This document shows positions 47,701 through 58,200 of a stretch of DNA of 64,000 nucleotides, one piece after another. The notes under the pieces were generated by a model, which was not told where the DNA came from, did no database searches, and worked only from the letters and a program-made list of their open reading frames with translations. The number at the start of each line of letters is the position of its first letter. Within the stretch, counting starts at the first letter, position 1. The DNA comes from Bolinopsis microptera (lineage: Eukaryota; Ctenophora; Tentaculata; Lobata; Bolinopsidae), in NCBI RefSeq assembly GCF_026151205.1, contig NC_087080.1, positions 16,777,337-16,841,336 of the forward strand, in the 5' to 3' direction. Both the position numbers and the translations under genes were made by a program.

Positions 47701-50700
47701 GAAAGTTTGTTTTTATTAAATAAATAACAATTCTTTTTACCGTTCACTGAAACTCATATCTTTGCCTGAAATGGATTGCTTGACAAAATACCAAAGAAAT
47801 AGGATCTTTCTAATAATTAATCGTTAATTAAAATTGAACGCACATTCCAGGAAAATATGAATTATCAGTAAATCCGGCACTTGGCACTTGGCACGTGTCC
47901 GAAAAAAGCCACTTCTGATTTGTCGTGAATTATTTTAGCATGCAGCTCTTAATAATGCAGAGGCTTCGTTAAGTTTTACCGATTTTGACATTCTTTGTCG
48001 ACTCCATTGCAAGCATATCATAAGATATTTCTCCTGAAGCACCAATAAGATTAATTTCTATAAGTTTGTAGTTCCCTTCAATGATTCTCCTCTATGTTGA
48101 TTTATACTTCGTAATATCTCCATTCTCCACGAGGTTATGTTAATTTGTTACTTTAGAAAATAAGACGAGTATGCTTTACAACGAAATACTTATCGCTCAC
48201 CGGCAGTTAACACGCGACAGCAAGACGAGGGAATTGAAAATAGACGAGGAAATCGCGCTGCTGGGATCTTATGCCGGTTAGAAAATAACACTCAGAGTTT
48301 TAGAAAATAACACTATCCTCAAAGTTTTACTTTTAGAAAACTTGATCTGTATATCCAAATGTTTGACGTGTTGAGCTGGTTACACGAAGATGCTCCGTAG
48401 ATAACGTGTCTCCCTGCAAATGCAACAATGTGGTCTAACTATCATCTAGCGTATCTCTTATTTTCTCTTCAAAGAAATTATTTTTAAATTAATAGGATTG
48501 TTCTTTAACCTCACTGATTCTAACCTGCACATACTAACGTGAGTGTGACGTCGCAATATCTCACGTGAGGATGGTCTCATACTCAGAACCAGCATTGTAT
48601 TTCAGTGTCTAGTTTACTTCGAGTCTAGTTTAAACTCAACACTTCAACAACAATCGTTTAATTCACACTATCTAACTTTGATCTTGAATTTTATTAATTT
48701 TCGGAGTGCTGAAATGTTTCTGAAAAACACAGTACCTTATTCATTGACCGGCCGGGTGTAGAATATTTGCCAGGGCCTGTGAGATCTTATTGGGCCGGGG
48801 GTACAACTGCAATATTTACTGAGGCCGATATTTGTAGAATTCTGCCTCTTTGCTACCTGCCTTTCTTGTTTAAATTTCAAGAAATTTTCGAAATTGAAAC
48901 TATAGTTAAGTTTATCAAATATTAATTCAGAGGGTCTATGACTAAATGAAAGAGTAAGAGGACATTGCGACTGTCATTCCCCAATAACTATGACTAATCA
49001 AAGAGTCTAAAAATTGAAATTTTGCAATTCCGAGGCCGTGCAGCTAGATCATATGATACATATTTACTTAGAGGCCCGTAAACCTCACCCCCACACCAGG
49101 TATTACAAGATACAACTACCTCCGTGATGGTGACGAGAAACTGAAGGAGAAGAGACTAGAGTACAACAAACAACTGGACAAGCTGCACCGCCGGAAGCTC
49201 GGCCTCAAGAGATCCTGGATAAACGTCGTCAGCAAGCGAAGTATTTTAAACTCTTCCGTTTGTTAAAGTTCTATAAGTCTGTGTTTTTATCAAGCTAGTT
49301 TTTACGGTAACCCAAACAATCTCACACTCTGACTCAGAGTTGTAGTCTCGTTGGTATCCTAATCTTATTGCTCTGTTTTCTCTGAAGCAGCCATCATGTT
49401 TAGACACTGTTTTCTTTGAAAGTTTGAAGTAGTCATCATGTTTAGACACTGTTTTCTCTGAAGCAGTATCATGTTTATACCCATCAAGACTCAGCCACCC
49501 CCAGGGAACAGTCTGGATCCCAGGATGGGTCTCCCTAAGAATGCCCCCATGATGCCTCTTATTCCTAATCTTAGAAAGAGGTGCGTAGTTCTATTTATAG
49601 TACAGTGTATAGTATAGCCTCTTATAGCTAATCTTAGAAAGAGGTTTGTAGTTCTATTTATAGTACAGTGTATAGGTTTGTAGTTCTATTTATAGTACAG
49701 TGTATAGTACAGTGTATAGTACAGTGTATAGTACAGTGTATAGTACAGTGTATAGTACAGTGTATAGTACAGTGTATAGTACAGTGTATAGTACAGTGTA
49801 TAGTACAGTGTATAGTACAGTGTATAGTACAGTGTATAGTACAGTGTATAGTACAGTGTATAGTACAGTGTATAGTACAGTGTATAGTACAGTGTATAGT
49901 ACAGTGTATAGTACAGTGTATAGTACAGTGTATAGTACAGTGTATAGTACAGTGTATAGTTCAGTGTATAGTACAGTGTATAGTACAGTGTATAGTACAG
50001 TGTATAGTACAGTGTATAGTACAGTGTATAGTACAGTGTATAGTACAGTGTATAGTACAGTGTATAGTACAGTGTATAGTACAGTGTATAGTATAGTGTA
50101 TAGTATAGTGTATAGTATAGTGTATAGTACAGTGTATAGTACAGTGTATAGTTCAGTGTATAGTATAGTGTATAGTACAGTGTATAGTACAGTGTATAGT
50201 ACAGTGTATAGTTCAGTGTATAGTATAGTGTATAGTACAGTTTATAGTACAGTGTATAGTACAGTGTATAGTACAGTGTATAGCATAGTGTATAGTATAG
50301 TATATAGTATAGTGTATAGTATAGTGTATAGTACAGTGTATAGTACAGTGTATAGTACAGTGTATAGTATAGTGTGTCAGACTCCGGGGCAGTGAGATTC
50401 TTAGTTTTTATCAGATTGATGTTTGTTATAGTTGCTTGACTTAGTAATTGGTTGTATTCACTCGAATGATGGTGAAATGGGGGGAGGGGGAGGGGGGCAA
50501 AACGGGACTTTTGATGACGGTAAGTTAGTTCATGTAACACCCATCAACGCTTACCCTTTACAGAATAAACAAGTTGGCACGAGTAAAGAAAGCTGAGAGG
50601 AAGACCAACAACCTCTTCCTGGATATTTTACGGAAGATTGATGAGAAGAATGAAACTGCAGATGAGCCAAGAATCTCGGATGAATCTCCTACTGGTAGTG

Positions 50701-52195
50701 GGGGTTCAGCTCCCCCTGATGTTTACCGCCGTAAGTTAAATGCAGTCTTTGGTTTCTTAATTCTTATTATGTGTGATAGGGTAAATTATATATTCGAAAT
50801 TTCTTTAATAATATTATATATTGGTAGTAATTATGATATTATATTTCAGCGACTCCAAACTTACTGGACTCAAGTCAAAACTCAGAGAGATTGGTCCTTC
50901 CCGCTTTGATAAAGACTCCAAGAACGCCAAGAACTCCACGAAAATTAGAAAGCCAAGCTTCTTCATTGAACTCAACTTCGTTAAATTCGACTGAAGATTT
51001 TCAGGTGAACCGAATATACCCGATCAGTTCTTCCAGAAGTTTCATAAAAACTAACTTCGTATTTGTGCACAAATCGTTCTAACCGTACCGTTAACCTTGT
51101 GTCCGTCTAGAATCGTTTAAATAATGTTTATTTTATTACAGAAAGCATTTAACCTACCAACCAAAACCCCGGGTGAGCGTCGTCTTGAGACTGAGAACAA
51201 ACGAGAACAAAAACAGAAGACGGGACTTAAAAAGAGGGGCTCCAAGATCACTCTACCATCCATTATAACAGCGGTTAAACCTGCCATGGCGATGAAACGT
51301 GAACGTTCCATCGTAACTACAAATAACCACTTATCCACTAACCAATTGGCCGTCCCTGTACATTCGCTAAACTCAATGGTTGGTTTTTTGTCTGTTCGTG
51401 TGCACGTTTGTTTGGCAGTCTATGTGGATTTATTATTCAATAAGTGTTTACTTTTATGTATTTATCTCGCGAATACTGCATGCTAACGGAAGAAGTTTAG
51501 TACAGACAGATCCGTCTTTAAAAACCGATTTACCGACACAACACCTAGTGGGACTTACTAGTACTAGTTATATTGTGCGCGCTTTCAACATGTTCTCCCT
51601 CGCCTCTATCTGCATTCTGTCTCCATTAATGTTACTCTGCATGTTCGTTACTAAGCATAATGTTACTCTGCATGTTCATTATTAAGCATAATGTTACTCT
51701 GCATGTTCGTTACTAAGCATAATGTTACTCTGCATGTTCGTTACTAAGCATAATGTTACTCTGCATGTTCGTTACTAAGCATATCCAAGCAGACATATAA
51801 CTATCCTCCTAATATCAAATCCTTTATCCTAACCCAAGTTTCAGATTGGGTTATCCCTAAACGAGCACCCTGCCACCACCCTGCCACCCTACCACCCTGC
51901 CACCACCCTGCCACCCTATCACCCTGCCACTAAAGTTACATTCCAGGACAATGTCTGTGAAGCCAAATATGGGGATAGTGAGAATTACCGGGGAGTTAAA
52001 TTAAAAAACTATGATCCGGCCACTAGAGTAGAGTTTAAGGACGATGTGTTCAGCTCCTCCTCGTCTTCAAGCCTCAGTTCTGAAGACGAGAACTTGGCTG
52101 ACTTGATGGACCAATACTACAAGAACTACGATAGTGATGAGAGTTTTCATATTAGAGCTATCAGGAAATCCTCTTGTCCTCCGACACTGAACTAG
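35738..52195 (+). CDS. Sixteen-exon gene for a basic, charged protein of about 700 aa, family not recognised
   Basis: Exons: 35738-35799 (ATG 35767, MVLADNFSIFQ), 42989-43078, 43767-43862, 44009-44179, 44619-44757, 45312-45438, 46957-47037, 47206-47288, 47447-47625, 48207-48276, 49100-49227 or 49240, 49489-49580, 50564-50730, 50850-51004, 51142-51378, 51947-52195 (TAG). Phases agree throughout, except that the donor of 49100 is unsure: only the weak GTC/GTCAGC at 49227 keeps frame. The protein has acidic stretches (DEDEEEDSDS), Lys/Arg clusters (RKRRRK, KTKKKSRRK), a TPRTPRTPRK motif, a Ser run near the C-terminus, and helical charged segments that may form coiled coils. No enzyme motif, signal peptide or membrane helix is visible; nuclear or cytoskeletal location is a guess. 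Intron 1 is 7.2 kb and holds an antisense gene and mobile elements. A further exon at 52786 may give an alternative C-terminus. Confidence 0.8.
36099..37468 (-). CDS. Carbohydrate sulfotransferase (Sulfotransfer_2 / CHST type), nested in an intron
   Basis: The main frame 36099-37064 continues upstream, open, to about 37254. PVFKAASTNWK is the 5'-phosphosulfate-binding loop and VRHPYERLVSLY the 3'-phosphate-binding motif for PAPS; EKFETLERDHYFLL and a DDFNAFGY end are typical of the CHST8-14 group. It would transfer sulfate to a glycan in the Golgi. The first frame, from ATG at 37466-37468, gives a hydrophobic leader (MMITTLLSLLTLLHW) and stem. The two frames overlap but differ by one base; a canonical 48-nt GTGAGT...CACAG intron is a multiple of three and would not fix this, so a non-canonical intron or a frameshift is implied. 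Unusually, the C-terminus also ends in a hydrophobic segment (RVLGIVVGIFSIIYVLLL). Minus-strand AATAAA occurs about 230 nt downstream. It lies wholly inside intron 1 of the plus-strand gene. Confidence 0.85.
37501..37682. repeat. Left part of 41-bp AATAAA-containing array
   Basis: About one and a half units (ATCAAATACTGGAGCTAATA core) at 37501-37570, then non-repeat DNA, then a partial unit at 37660-37682 that abuts the LINE fragment. Confidence 0.85.
37683..38456 (+). mobile_element. 5'-truncated non-LTR retrotransposon (LINE) 3' end
   Basis: The plus strand encodes the C-terminal end of a LINE reverse transcriptase: an IFNKIGILALPNLIAKS stretch, TLMHKVYTGVAP, then NRLRITDYSIS, VGPRLYNNTINEI and a short tail ending near 38155. 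One extra T around 37912-37916 shifts the frame between RRNPVF and EIKFNRL. About 300 bp of 3' sequence follow. A 23-bp identical segment flanks it (37660-37682 and 38457-38479). This fits a target-site duplication, though the host array could supply it. Clade (CR1/jockey-like) is uncertain. Confidence 0.75.
38457..39490. repeat. 41-bp minisatellite, each unit with AATAAA
   Basis: About 25 units with core GGAGCTAATAAAATGTTGGT and a TTACTTAGCAATATC linker. Variants (ATGTCGGTTAC, GGTTTATAC, TTAGCATTTTAGC, TACTGCACTGG) recur in the same order, so multi-unit blocks were duplicated. The plus strand presents an AATAAA hexamer in most units within intron 1 of the plus-strand gene. Confidence 0.95.
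40023..42336 (-). mobile_element. Penelope-like-type reverse transcriptase element, broken
   Basis: The minus strand encodes about 760 residues with reverse-transcriptase blocks in order: VDKATKNVAIICKHYY, PKFHKP, DFSTLYTN, GVPIG with GPYIANLTLWYFE, RLIDDI at the catalytic site, LDLDISI and YDKR. The order and the DFSTLYT and PKFHKP blocks fit the Penelope-like group, as far as memory allows. No GIY-YIG endonuclease was seen after the RT. The reading frame shows one interruption and no clear start methionine, so it is an inactive, fairly recent copy. It is inserted in intron 1 of the plus-strand gene. Confidence 0.7.
42338..42710. mobile_element. 370-bp segment bounded by inverted repeats
   Basis: GCGGAATGACAGGCTGAGCG at the left pairs with the complement of GCTCGGCCTGTCACTCCGC at the right; the match continues inward through GCCCAGT. 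It abuts the 5' end of the RT element. It may be a MITE or the terminal repeat structure of that element. No clear target duplication. Confidence 0.5.
44892..45180. mobile_element. hAT-like MITE, copy 1
   Basis: Terminal inverted repeats CAGTGGCGTAACG and CGTTACGCCACTG, flanked by a perfect 8-bp duplication CCTACCCC (44884-44891 and 45181-45188). Non-autonomous, with GGGGGCGCC blocks inside. The 8-bp duplication and CAGTGGCG ends fit hAT. It lies in the intron after exon 44619-44757. Confidence 0.85.
45850..46190. repeat. Short-period GGCTGGTACACTGGTACAGC array
   Basis: Mixed 10- to 22-bp units built from GGCTGGTAC, ACTGGTACAGCT and CCGCTGGCTGGTAC. It is intronic and produces overlapping Tyr/Pro/Val-rich open frames on both strands that are not genes. 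Confidence 0.95.
46468..46604. mobile_element. Small hairpin/MITE-like repeat
   Basis: GGACAAAAGGAAATCGCG and the complement of CGCGATTTTCTTTTGTCC face each other about 135 bp apart, and the interior contains further ATCGCGAT palindromes. TGCGGAATCGCG inside is shared with single motifs near 31.85 and 32.67 kb. Confidence 0.6.
49560..50375. repeat. Exon-end duplication leading into a 12-bp TATAGTACAGTG array
   Basis: The end of exon 49489-49580 with its donor (AATCTTAGAAAGAG/GTGCGTAG) is copied once about 60 bp downstream (AATCTTAGAAAGAG/GTTTGTAG). This is followed by about 57 copies of GTATAGTACAGT. Both strands are open (VYST and YTLY repeats), which is a by-product of the 12-bp period. 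Confidence 0.9.
51640..51930. repeat. Two short arrays in the last intron of the charged-protein gene
   Basis: About five copies of a 31-bp unit containing TAATGTTACTCTGCATGTTC, then CACCCTGCCAC repeats at 51868-51930. A TTTAGTACAGACAGATCC stretch near 51495 could be an extra exon, but no consistent junction was found. Confidence 0.8.
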
Positions 52196-52785
52196 ACTGT
52201 ACGGGAGTGCTCCGCTAATGTCATCTATAACTAGTAGTAGATTATCAGCAATTGATGAATTCGAGGATTTATTTTCGTTCTAATATGATGCCATAATGAT
52301 TCTTGTCCTGATGAAAAATCCACTATTATTATTAGAAATTGTCGATCCATATCCTTGATCAAAGCATCAGTTATAGATCAAGATAACAAATAGATCAAAT
52401 CGCTTACAAATTAAGCAACCACTAATGCTGATTAAGCATTTTCATTTAATCTATAGTTAATCTTATAGTTTGATCACACTATATAATATGTAATCACACT
52501 CGGCACTATGTATGTTATTGCAGTGATTTGGGGTTGTAACTGAAGCATGAACTTGCTTCGCTTTTGTATGTGCTGTGTAAATATTACATGTTGTAGACAA
52601 AATCAGGTTTTAGTGACGCTTGGTGTGTTTCTCCGTGTTGCTATGAAAACTTAAGCCACTGTGGAGTTTGGAGTGTGGACTTCACTTTTATTTGTTGCGG
52701 CACGAACTGCTCCATTCTTGTTGAATGTTGAAGCACGACCAGAGAACTACTGAAATATCGAGCCCTGTAATATCCACCGTTTCAG

Positions 52786-52953
52786 TCGACTCCTAACCTT
52801 CCCGAAAGAGAGCCCAGCAGCGGGGAACGCAGATCCTCGATACCAGACCTCAAACCTCAGCTTACCTCCGAGGATTTAGGCTTTAAGATGAACATATTCC
52901 TCAGCGGACTATCGTCAGACTCCAAACCAGGCATGCCTCCCGTAGTCGGATGA
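52786..52953 (+). CDS. Possible alternative terminal exon of the charged-protein gene
   Basis: A good acceptor (CACCGTTTCAG/TCGACTCC) opens 56 codons to TGA: STPNLPEREPSSGERRSS and onward to GMPPVVG. The style (Ser/Pro/charged, STPNL) resembles exon 50850-51004 (PTPNLLDSS). It is phase 0. An internal donor in exon 51947-52195 such as AGA/GTAGAG would join it in frame and give a second C-terminus. No transcript evidence. Confidence 0.4.
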   Translation, partial: STPNLPEREPSSGERRSSIPDLKPQLTSEDLGFKMNIFLSGLSSDSKPGMPPVVG

Positions 52954-52984
52954 AGGGTTTAGGAACATTATTATATTAATGTGG

Positions 52985-55945
52985 TCTGGTGGTCAAGATA
53001 CTGTGCAATAACCTGGAGTTCAGACCCTTAATCTGGAGTTCAGACCCTTTATCTGGAGTTTAGACTCTTAATCTGGAGTTCAGACCCTAAATCTGGAGTT
53101 CAGACCCTTAATCTGGAGTTCAGACCCTTAATCTGGAGTTCAGACCCTTGATCTGGAGTTCAGACCCTTTATCTGGAGTTCAGACCCTTAATCTGGAGTT
53201 CAGACCCTTTATCTGGAGTTCAGACCCTTAATCTGGAGTTCAGACCCTTAATCTGGATTCTGGAGTTCAGACCCTTAATCTGGAGTTCAGACCCTTAATC
53301 TGGAGTTCAGACCCTTAACCTGGAGTTCAGACCCTTTATCTGGAGTTCAGACCCTTAATCTGGAGTTCAGACCCTTAATTTGGAGTTCAGACCCTTAATC
53401 TGGAGTTCAGACCCTAAATCTGGAGTTCAGACCCTTAATCTAGAGTTCAGACCCTTGATCTGGAGTTCAGACCCTTAATCTGGAGTTCAGACCCTTAAGC
53501 TGGAGTTCAGACCCTTTATCTGGAGTTCAGACCCTTAATCTGGAGTTCAGACCCTTAATCTGGATTCTGGAGTTCAGACCCTTTATCTGGAGTTCAGACC
53601 CTTAATCTGGAGTTCAGACCCTTAACCTGGAGTTCAGACCCTTTATCTGGAGTTCAGACCCTTAATCTGGAGTTCAGACCCTTGATCTGGAGTTCAGACC
53701 CTTAATCTAGAGTTCAGACCCTTAATCTAGAGTTCAGACCCTTGATCTGGAGTTCAGACCCTTAATCTGGAGTTCAGACCCTTAATCTGGAGTTCAGACC
53801 CTTAATCTAGAGTTCAGACCCTTGATCTGGAGTTCAGACCCTTAATCTGGAGTTCAGACCCTTAAGCTGGAGTTCAGACCCTTAAGCTGGAGTTCAGACC
53901 CTTAATCTGGGATTAATACCCTTAATCTGGAGTTCAGACCCTTAATCTGGAGTTCAGACCCTTGATCTGGAGTTCAGACCCTTAATCTGGAGTTCAGTCC
54001 CTTAATCTGGAGTTCAGACCCTTAATCTGGAGTTCAGACCCTTAATCTGGAGTTCAGACCCTAAATCTGGAGTTCAGACCCTTAATCTGGAGTTCAGACC
54101 CTTAACCTGGAGTTCAGACCCTTAATCTGGGGTTCAGACCCTAAATCTGGAGTTCAGACCCTTAATCTGGAGTTCAGACCCTTAATCTGGAGTTCAGACC
54201 CTTAATCTGGAGTTCAGACCCTTAAGCTGGAGTTCAGACCCTTAATCTGGAGTTCAGACCCTTTATCTGGGATTAAGACCCTTAATCTGGAGTTCAGACC
54301 CTTAATCTGGAGTTCAGACCCTTAATTTGGAGTTCAGACCCTTAATCTGGAGTTCAGACCCTTAATCTAGAGTTGAGACCCTTAATCTAGAGTTCAGACC
54401 CTTGATCTGGAGTTCAGACCCTTAATCTGGAGTTCAGACCCTTAAGCTGGAGTTCAGACCCTTAAGCTGGAGTTCAGACCCTTAATCTGGGATTAATACC
54501 CTTAATCTGGAGTTCAGACCCTTAATCTGGAGTTCAGACCCTTGATCTGGAGTTCAGACCCTTAATCTGGAGTTCAGTCCCTTAATCTGGAGTTCAGACC
54601 CTTAATCTGGAGTTCAGACCCTTAAGCTGGAGTTCAGACCCTTAATCTAGAGTTCAGACCCTTGATCTGGAGTTCAGACCCTTAATCTGGAGTTCAGACC
54701 CTTGATCTGGAGTTCAGACCCTTAATCTGGAGTTCAGACCCTTAAGCTGGAGTTCAGACCCTTAAGCTGGAGTTCAGACCCTTAATCTGGAGTTCAGACC
54801 CTTGATCTGGAGTTCAGACCCTTAATCTGGAGTTCAGACCCTTGATCTGGAGTTCAGACCCTTAATCTGGAGTTCAGACCCTTGATCTGGAGTTCAGACC
54901 CTTAATCTGGAGTTCAGACCCTTAAGCTGGAGTTCAGACCCTTTATCTGGAGTTCAGACCCTTAATCTAGAGTTCAGACCCTTGATCTGGAGTTCAGACC
55001 CTTAATCTGGAGTTCAGACCCTTAAGCTGGAGTTCAGACCCTTAAGCTGGAGTTCAGACCCTTAATCTGGGATTAATACCCTTAATCTGGAGTTCAGACC
55101 CTTAATCTGGAGTTCAGACCCTTGATCTGGAGTTCAGACCCTTAATCTGGAGTTCAGTCCCTTAATCTGGAGTTCAGACCCTTAATCTGGAGTTCAGACC
55201 CTTTATCTGGAGTTCAGACCCTTAATCTGGAGTTCAGACCCTTAATCTGGAGTTCAGACCCTCAATCTGGAGTTCAGACCCTTAATCTGGAGTTCAGACC
55301 CTTAATCTGGAGTTCAGACCCTTAATCTGGAGTTCAGACCCTTAATCTGGAGTTCAGACCCTTAATCTGGAGTTCAGACCCTTAATCTGGAGTTCAGACC
55401 CTAAATCTGGAGTTCAGACCCTTAATCTGGAGTTCAGACCCTTAATTTGGAGTTCAGACCCTTAATCTGGAGTTCAGACCCTTAATCTGGAGTTCAGACC
55501 CTTAATTTGGAGTTCAGACCCTTAATCTGGAGTTCAGACCCTTAATCTGGAGTTCAGACCCTTAATTTGGAGTTCAGACCCTTAATCTGGAGTTCAGACC
55601 CTTAATCTGGAGTTCAGACCCTTAACCTGGAGTTCAGACCCTTAATCTGGAGTTCAGACCCTTTATCTGGAGTTCAGACCCTTAACCTGGAGTTCAGACC
55701 CTTAATCTGGAGTTCAGACCCTTAATCTGGAGTTCAGACCCTTAATCTGGAGTTCAGACCCTTTATCTGGAGTTCAGACCCTTAATTTGGAGTTCAGACC
55801 CTTAATTTGGAGTTCAGACCCTTAATCTGGAGTTCAGACCCTTAATCTGGAGTTCAGACCCTTAATTTGGAGTTCAGACCCTTAATTTGGAGTTCAGACC
55901 CTTAATCTGGAGTTCAGACCCTTAATCTGGAGTTCATACCCGTAA
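52985..55945. repeat. 20-bp satellite, about 147 copies, with 580-bp higher-order period
   Basis: Consensus CTTAATCTGGAGTTCAGACC. The rare variant GGGATTAATACCC occurs at 53911, 54491 and 55071, exactly 580 bp (29 units) apart, each preceded by the same CTTAAGCTGG pair and followed by the same CTTGATC and GTTCAGTCC variants. This shows amplification of a 29-mer block. Confidence 0.95.
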
Positions 55946-57037
55946 TCAGAGTAATCACTGAGTTTCTGACAATGTTTGAGGCTCCGTAGCATCCATAACT
56001 GGAAAACGTTTTTAATGATAAAGATATGTACACACACTATGGTTTATTCGAATCCCAACCAGACTCCATACTAATATTTATAATTGGAAACTTTTAGTTT
56101 TGTTATTATAGCTATTATAGCTGTGTTAGTTACTTGCCTAGTTAGTAACTTGGTAGTAACTTGAAGTTACTACCCGTACCCTATGATTACATGGCCGCTA
56201 CCCTATCATTATATCATTCATAATTTGCCCTGTACTACGATTATAGTTTACCAATATACCCGTATAGTATTGATAGTGAATTTTTATACTGGGGTGGGAG
56301 ATAAGTGCAAGTATTATGGAATACTCGTGTATCTGTACACATATGGTACACACTTAAGCACTTCACTCCAAGGGTAGTCTAAATATTGCATATTTTTGTA
56401 TGATTTTGTTGGGTGGTGTGTATTTGCGAATAGAGCTCAAACTTCGCATCTGAATTAGTGAACAAGCATATCGGAAAAATCAAGGCACTGGGACTGGACC
56501 GGGAATTGAACCCGGGACCTCCAGCTATCCGGACTGGTGTTATAACCGCTAAACTACCCAGGCCCTAGATACCCTGAAATTTCCAACGACTTTGTTCACG
56601 TAATCATAGCTATTGATAGTGAATAGCATGATAATATCACAGTAGTAGATTTACCTGCTGCCTGAGGCTAGGTGAGCATACTAATGATATTAGTATATAG
56701 ATAGTATATAGAGATCAGTATCTCCCTGTGTGAGAACCACCGTAGCGGATCCCTCATATTGGATATTAGATTGGATCTGGGATTGGGTCCCTTATTTTGA
56801 AGCTGTACGGCTTGATTACTGATGGAGTTGTGCTTGTAACTGCAATAATTGGGTACTTCGAGTATTTTATTCGAGCTGAAATCGTTTTGTAAAGTTAGCT
56901 TTTGCATGTTTTTGAATTAGTTCATAATTATTGTTTGAAATACTGTTGTTTTCCTCGAGACTATAAATAGATTCGTTGACGTTCACATATCATGACCCTC
57001 TGCCACTGTATTTGGTTAGTAACTTGAGTTTACTATA
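55946..57037. other. Intergenic, no gene seen
   Basis: AT-rich. It contains the tRNA-like sequence at 56492-56563 and a stretch near 56342-56378 similar to 30328-30364 (ATGGTACACACTTAAG followed by CTCCAA/TTCCAA and GTCTAAA). No exon was supported. Confidence 0.4.
56492..56563 (-). tRNA. Degenerate tRNA-like sequence (tRNA pseudogene or SINE head)
   Basis: The minus strand begins GCCTGGGTAGTTTAGCGG (A-box) and contains GGTTCAATTCC, a perfect B-box. The acceptor arms pair except one position, the anticodon arm CCAGT/GCTGG encloses the loop CCGGATA, and a T-arm CCCGG/CCGGG is present. The loop has C at position 33 and T at 37, where U33 and a purine are expected. The nominal anticodon GGA (Ser) lacks the long variable arm. 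A working tRNA is unlikely. Confidence 0.55.
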
Positions 57038-57043
57038 GTGCCA

Positions 57044-57279
57044 TCTACATTCTACATTATACATTATACATTCTACATTCTACATTATACATTCTACATT
57101 ATACATTATACATTATACATTATACATTATACATTATACATTATACATTCTACATTCTACATTCTACATTATATATTCTACATTATACATTCTACATTCT
57201 ACATTATACATTCTACATTCTACATTATACATTATACATTATACATTCTACATTCTACATTCTACATTATACATTCTAC
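57044..57279. repeat. TACATTATACATTC short-period array
   Basis: Mixed 9- to 10-bp units TACATTATACAT and TACATTCTACAT. Long open frames are artefacts. Confidence 0.95.
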
Positions 57280-57949
57280 AAGTATTATAACGTTATTTTA
57301 ATCGGCAAACACATACAATGCGGTGCTTACTTGCGTTTTGTTATGGCTATTAGCGGGCTGTTAGAGGGCTGTTAGAGGGCTGTTACAGTGTTACCGTAAC
57401 AGCCGGCTAATATCCCTCTGACAAACAAGTCGGCATTGTACTATTTTCCTTTTAATCATTGACACCGTCAATTAAAGACTGGGAACAATTTGCACTTTTG
57501 TACTTTAATTAATTCCACCTGTACAGTGATATCAAGTTACAACTCAATAGTGATCCGGATAGTTTACTCAGAAGCAGCAATAAAATGTTAGCCAAGAAAT
57601 TGATAATGAAGAAGGAAGGAAGCCATGACGCTTGGTTAGGTAGTGATAGCACTAGTATGTACAAGGCGCGGTGTTCAATCATACATTGGTACAGTTTTAA
57701 ATATCCGTAGATTAATTAATCTTGGAGCAATCAGCTATATTGAGCGCTAATTGCTTTTGTTCATCGGTTACAATTTTATTACCACCAGTCCAGAGATCAA
57801 AACTTAGAGGTATTTCTCGAAATTTTGTATATATTGTGGTATTAGTATTTTTGAAATATGCTACTTCCAAAGCCTATTTTAAAGTTGCAGCCTCATTGTT
57901 ATCAAGAAGTCCTTGCCAAACATAGCTTGTTGCCTGTTTTGGTACTCTT

Positions 57950-58200
57950 TTTGTAGCTGCTGGTCTCCCAAGTTTATATTCAAATTTTCATCAAAAATTG
58001 AGAAAAAATAGCTGAGGACTGAAAATTATGAGCCGCAACACCATATTTGGGCATGCGCACCAAATTTGATAGCTTTCAGCCCATAAATTCGTCATGTATT
58101 GATCTTTTTGAATGAAATTCAATGTTTATGAAAGGTAATGTTTATAGCTCAATATCTCTTGAGATGTGAATATTGTGGACAAAAAACCGTAAACGTGCAA
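57950..58200. mobile_element. Diverged single-arm relative of the 26-27 kb fold-back element
   Basis: The stretch has the same order of blocks as the left arm of the fold-back: GGTCTCC, ATTTTCATCAA, TGAGCC, CATATTTGGGCAT, GCACCAAATTTG, CCCATAAATT, TTTTGAATGAAA and ATGAAAGGTAA. It has many substitutions and no inverted partner, so it is an older fragment of the same family. Confidence 0.7.

Noticed and set aside
49686-50540. Long open frames (YTLY and VYST repeats) on both strands
   Set aside because: They follow from a 12-bp tandem repeat without stops and lie in an intron; no coding evidence.
52985-55945. CRISPR-like regular repeat
   Set aside because: Units are head-to-tail without unique spacers, in animal DNA; it is a satellite.
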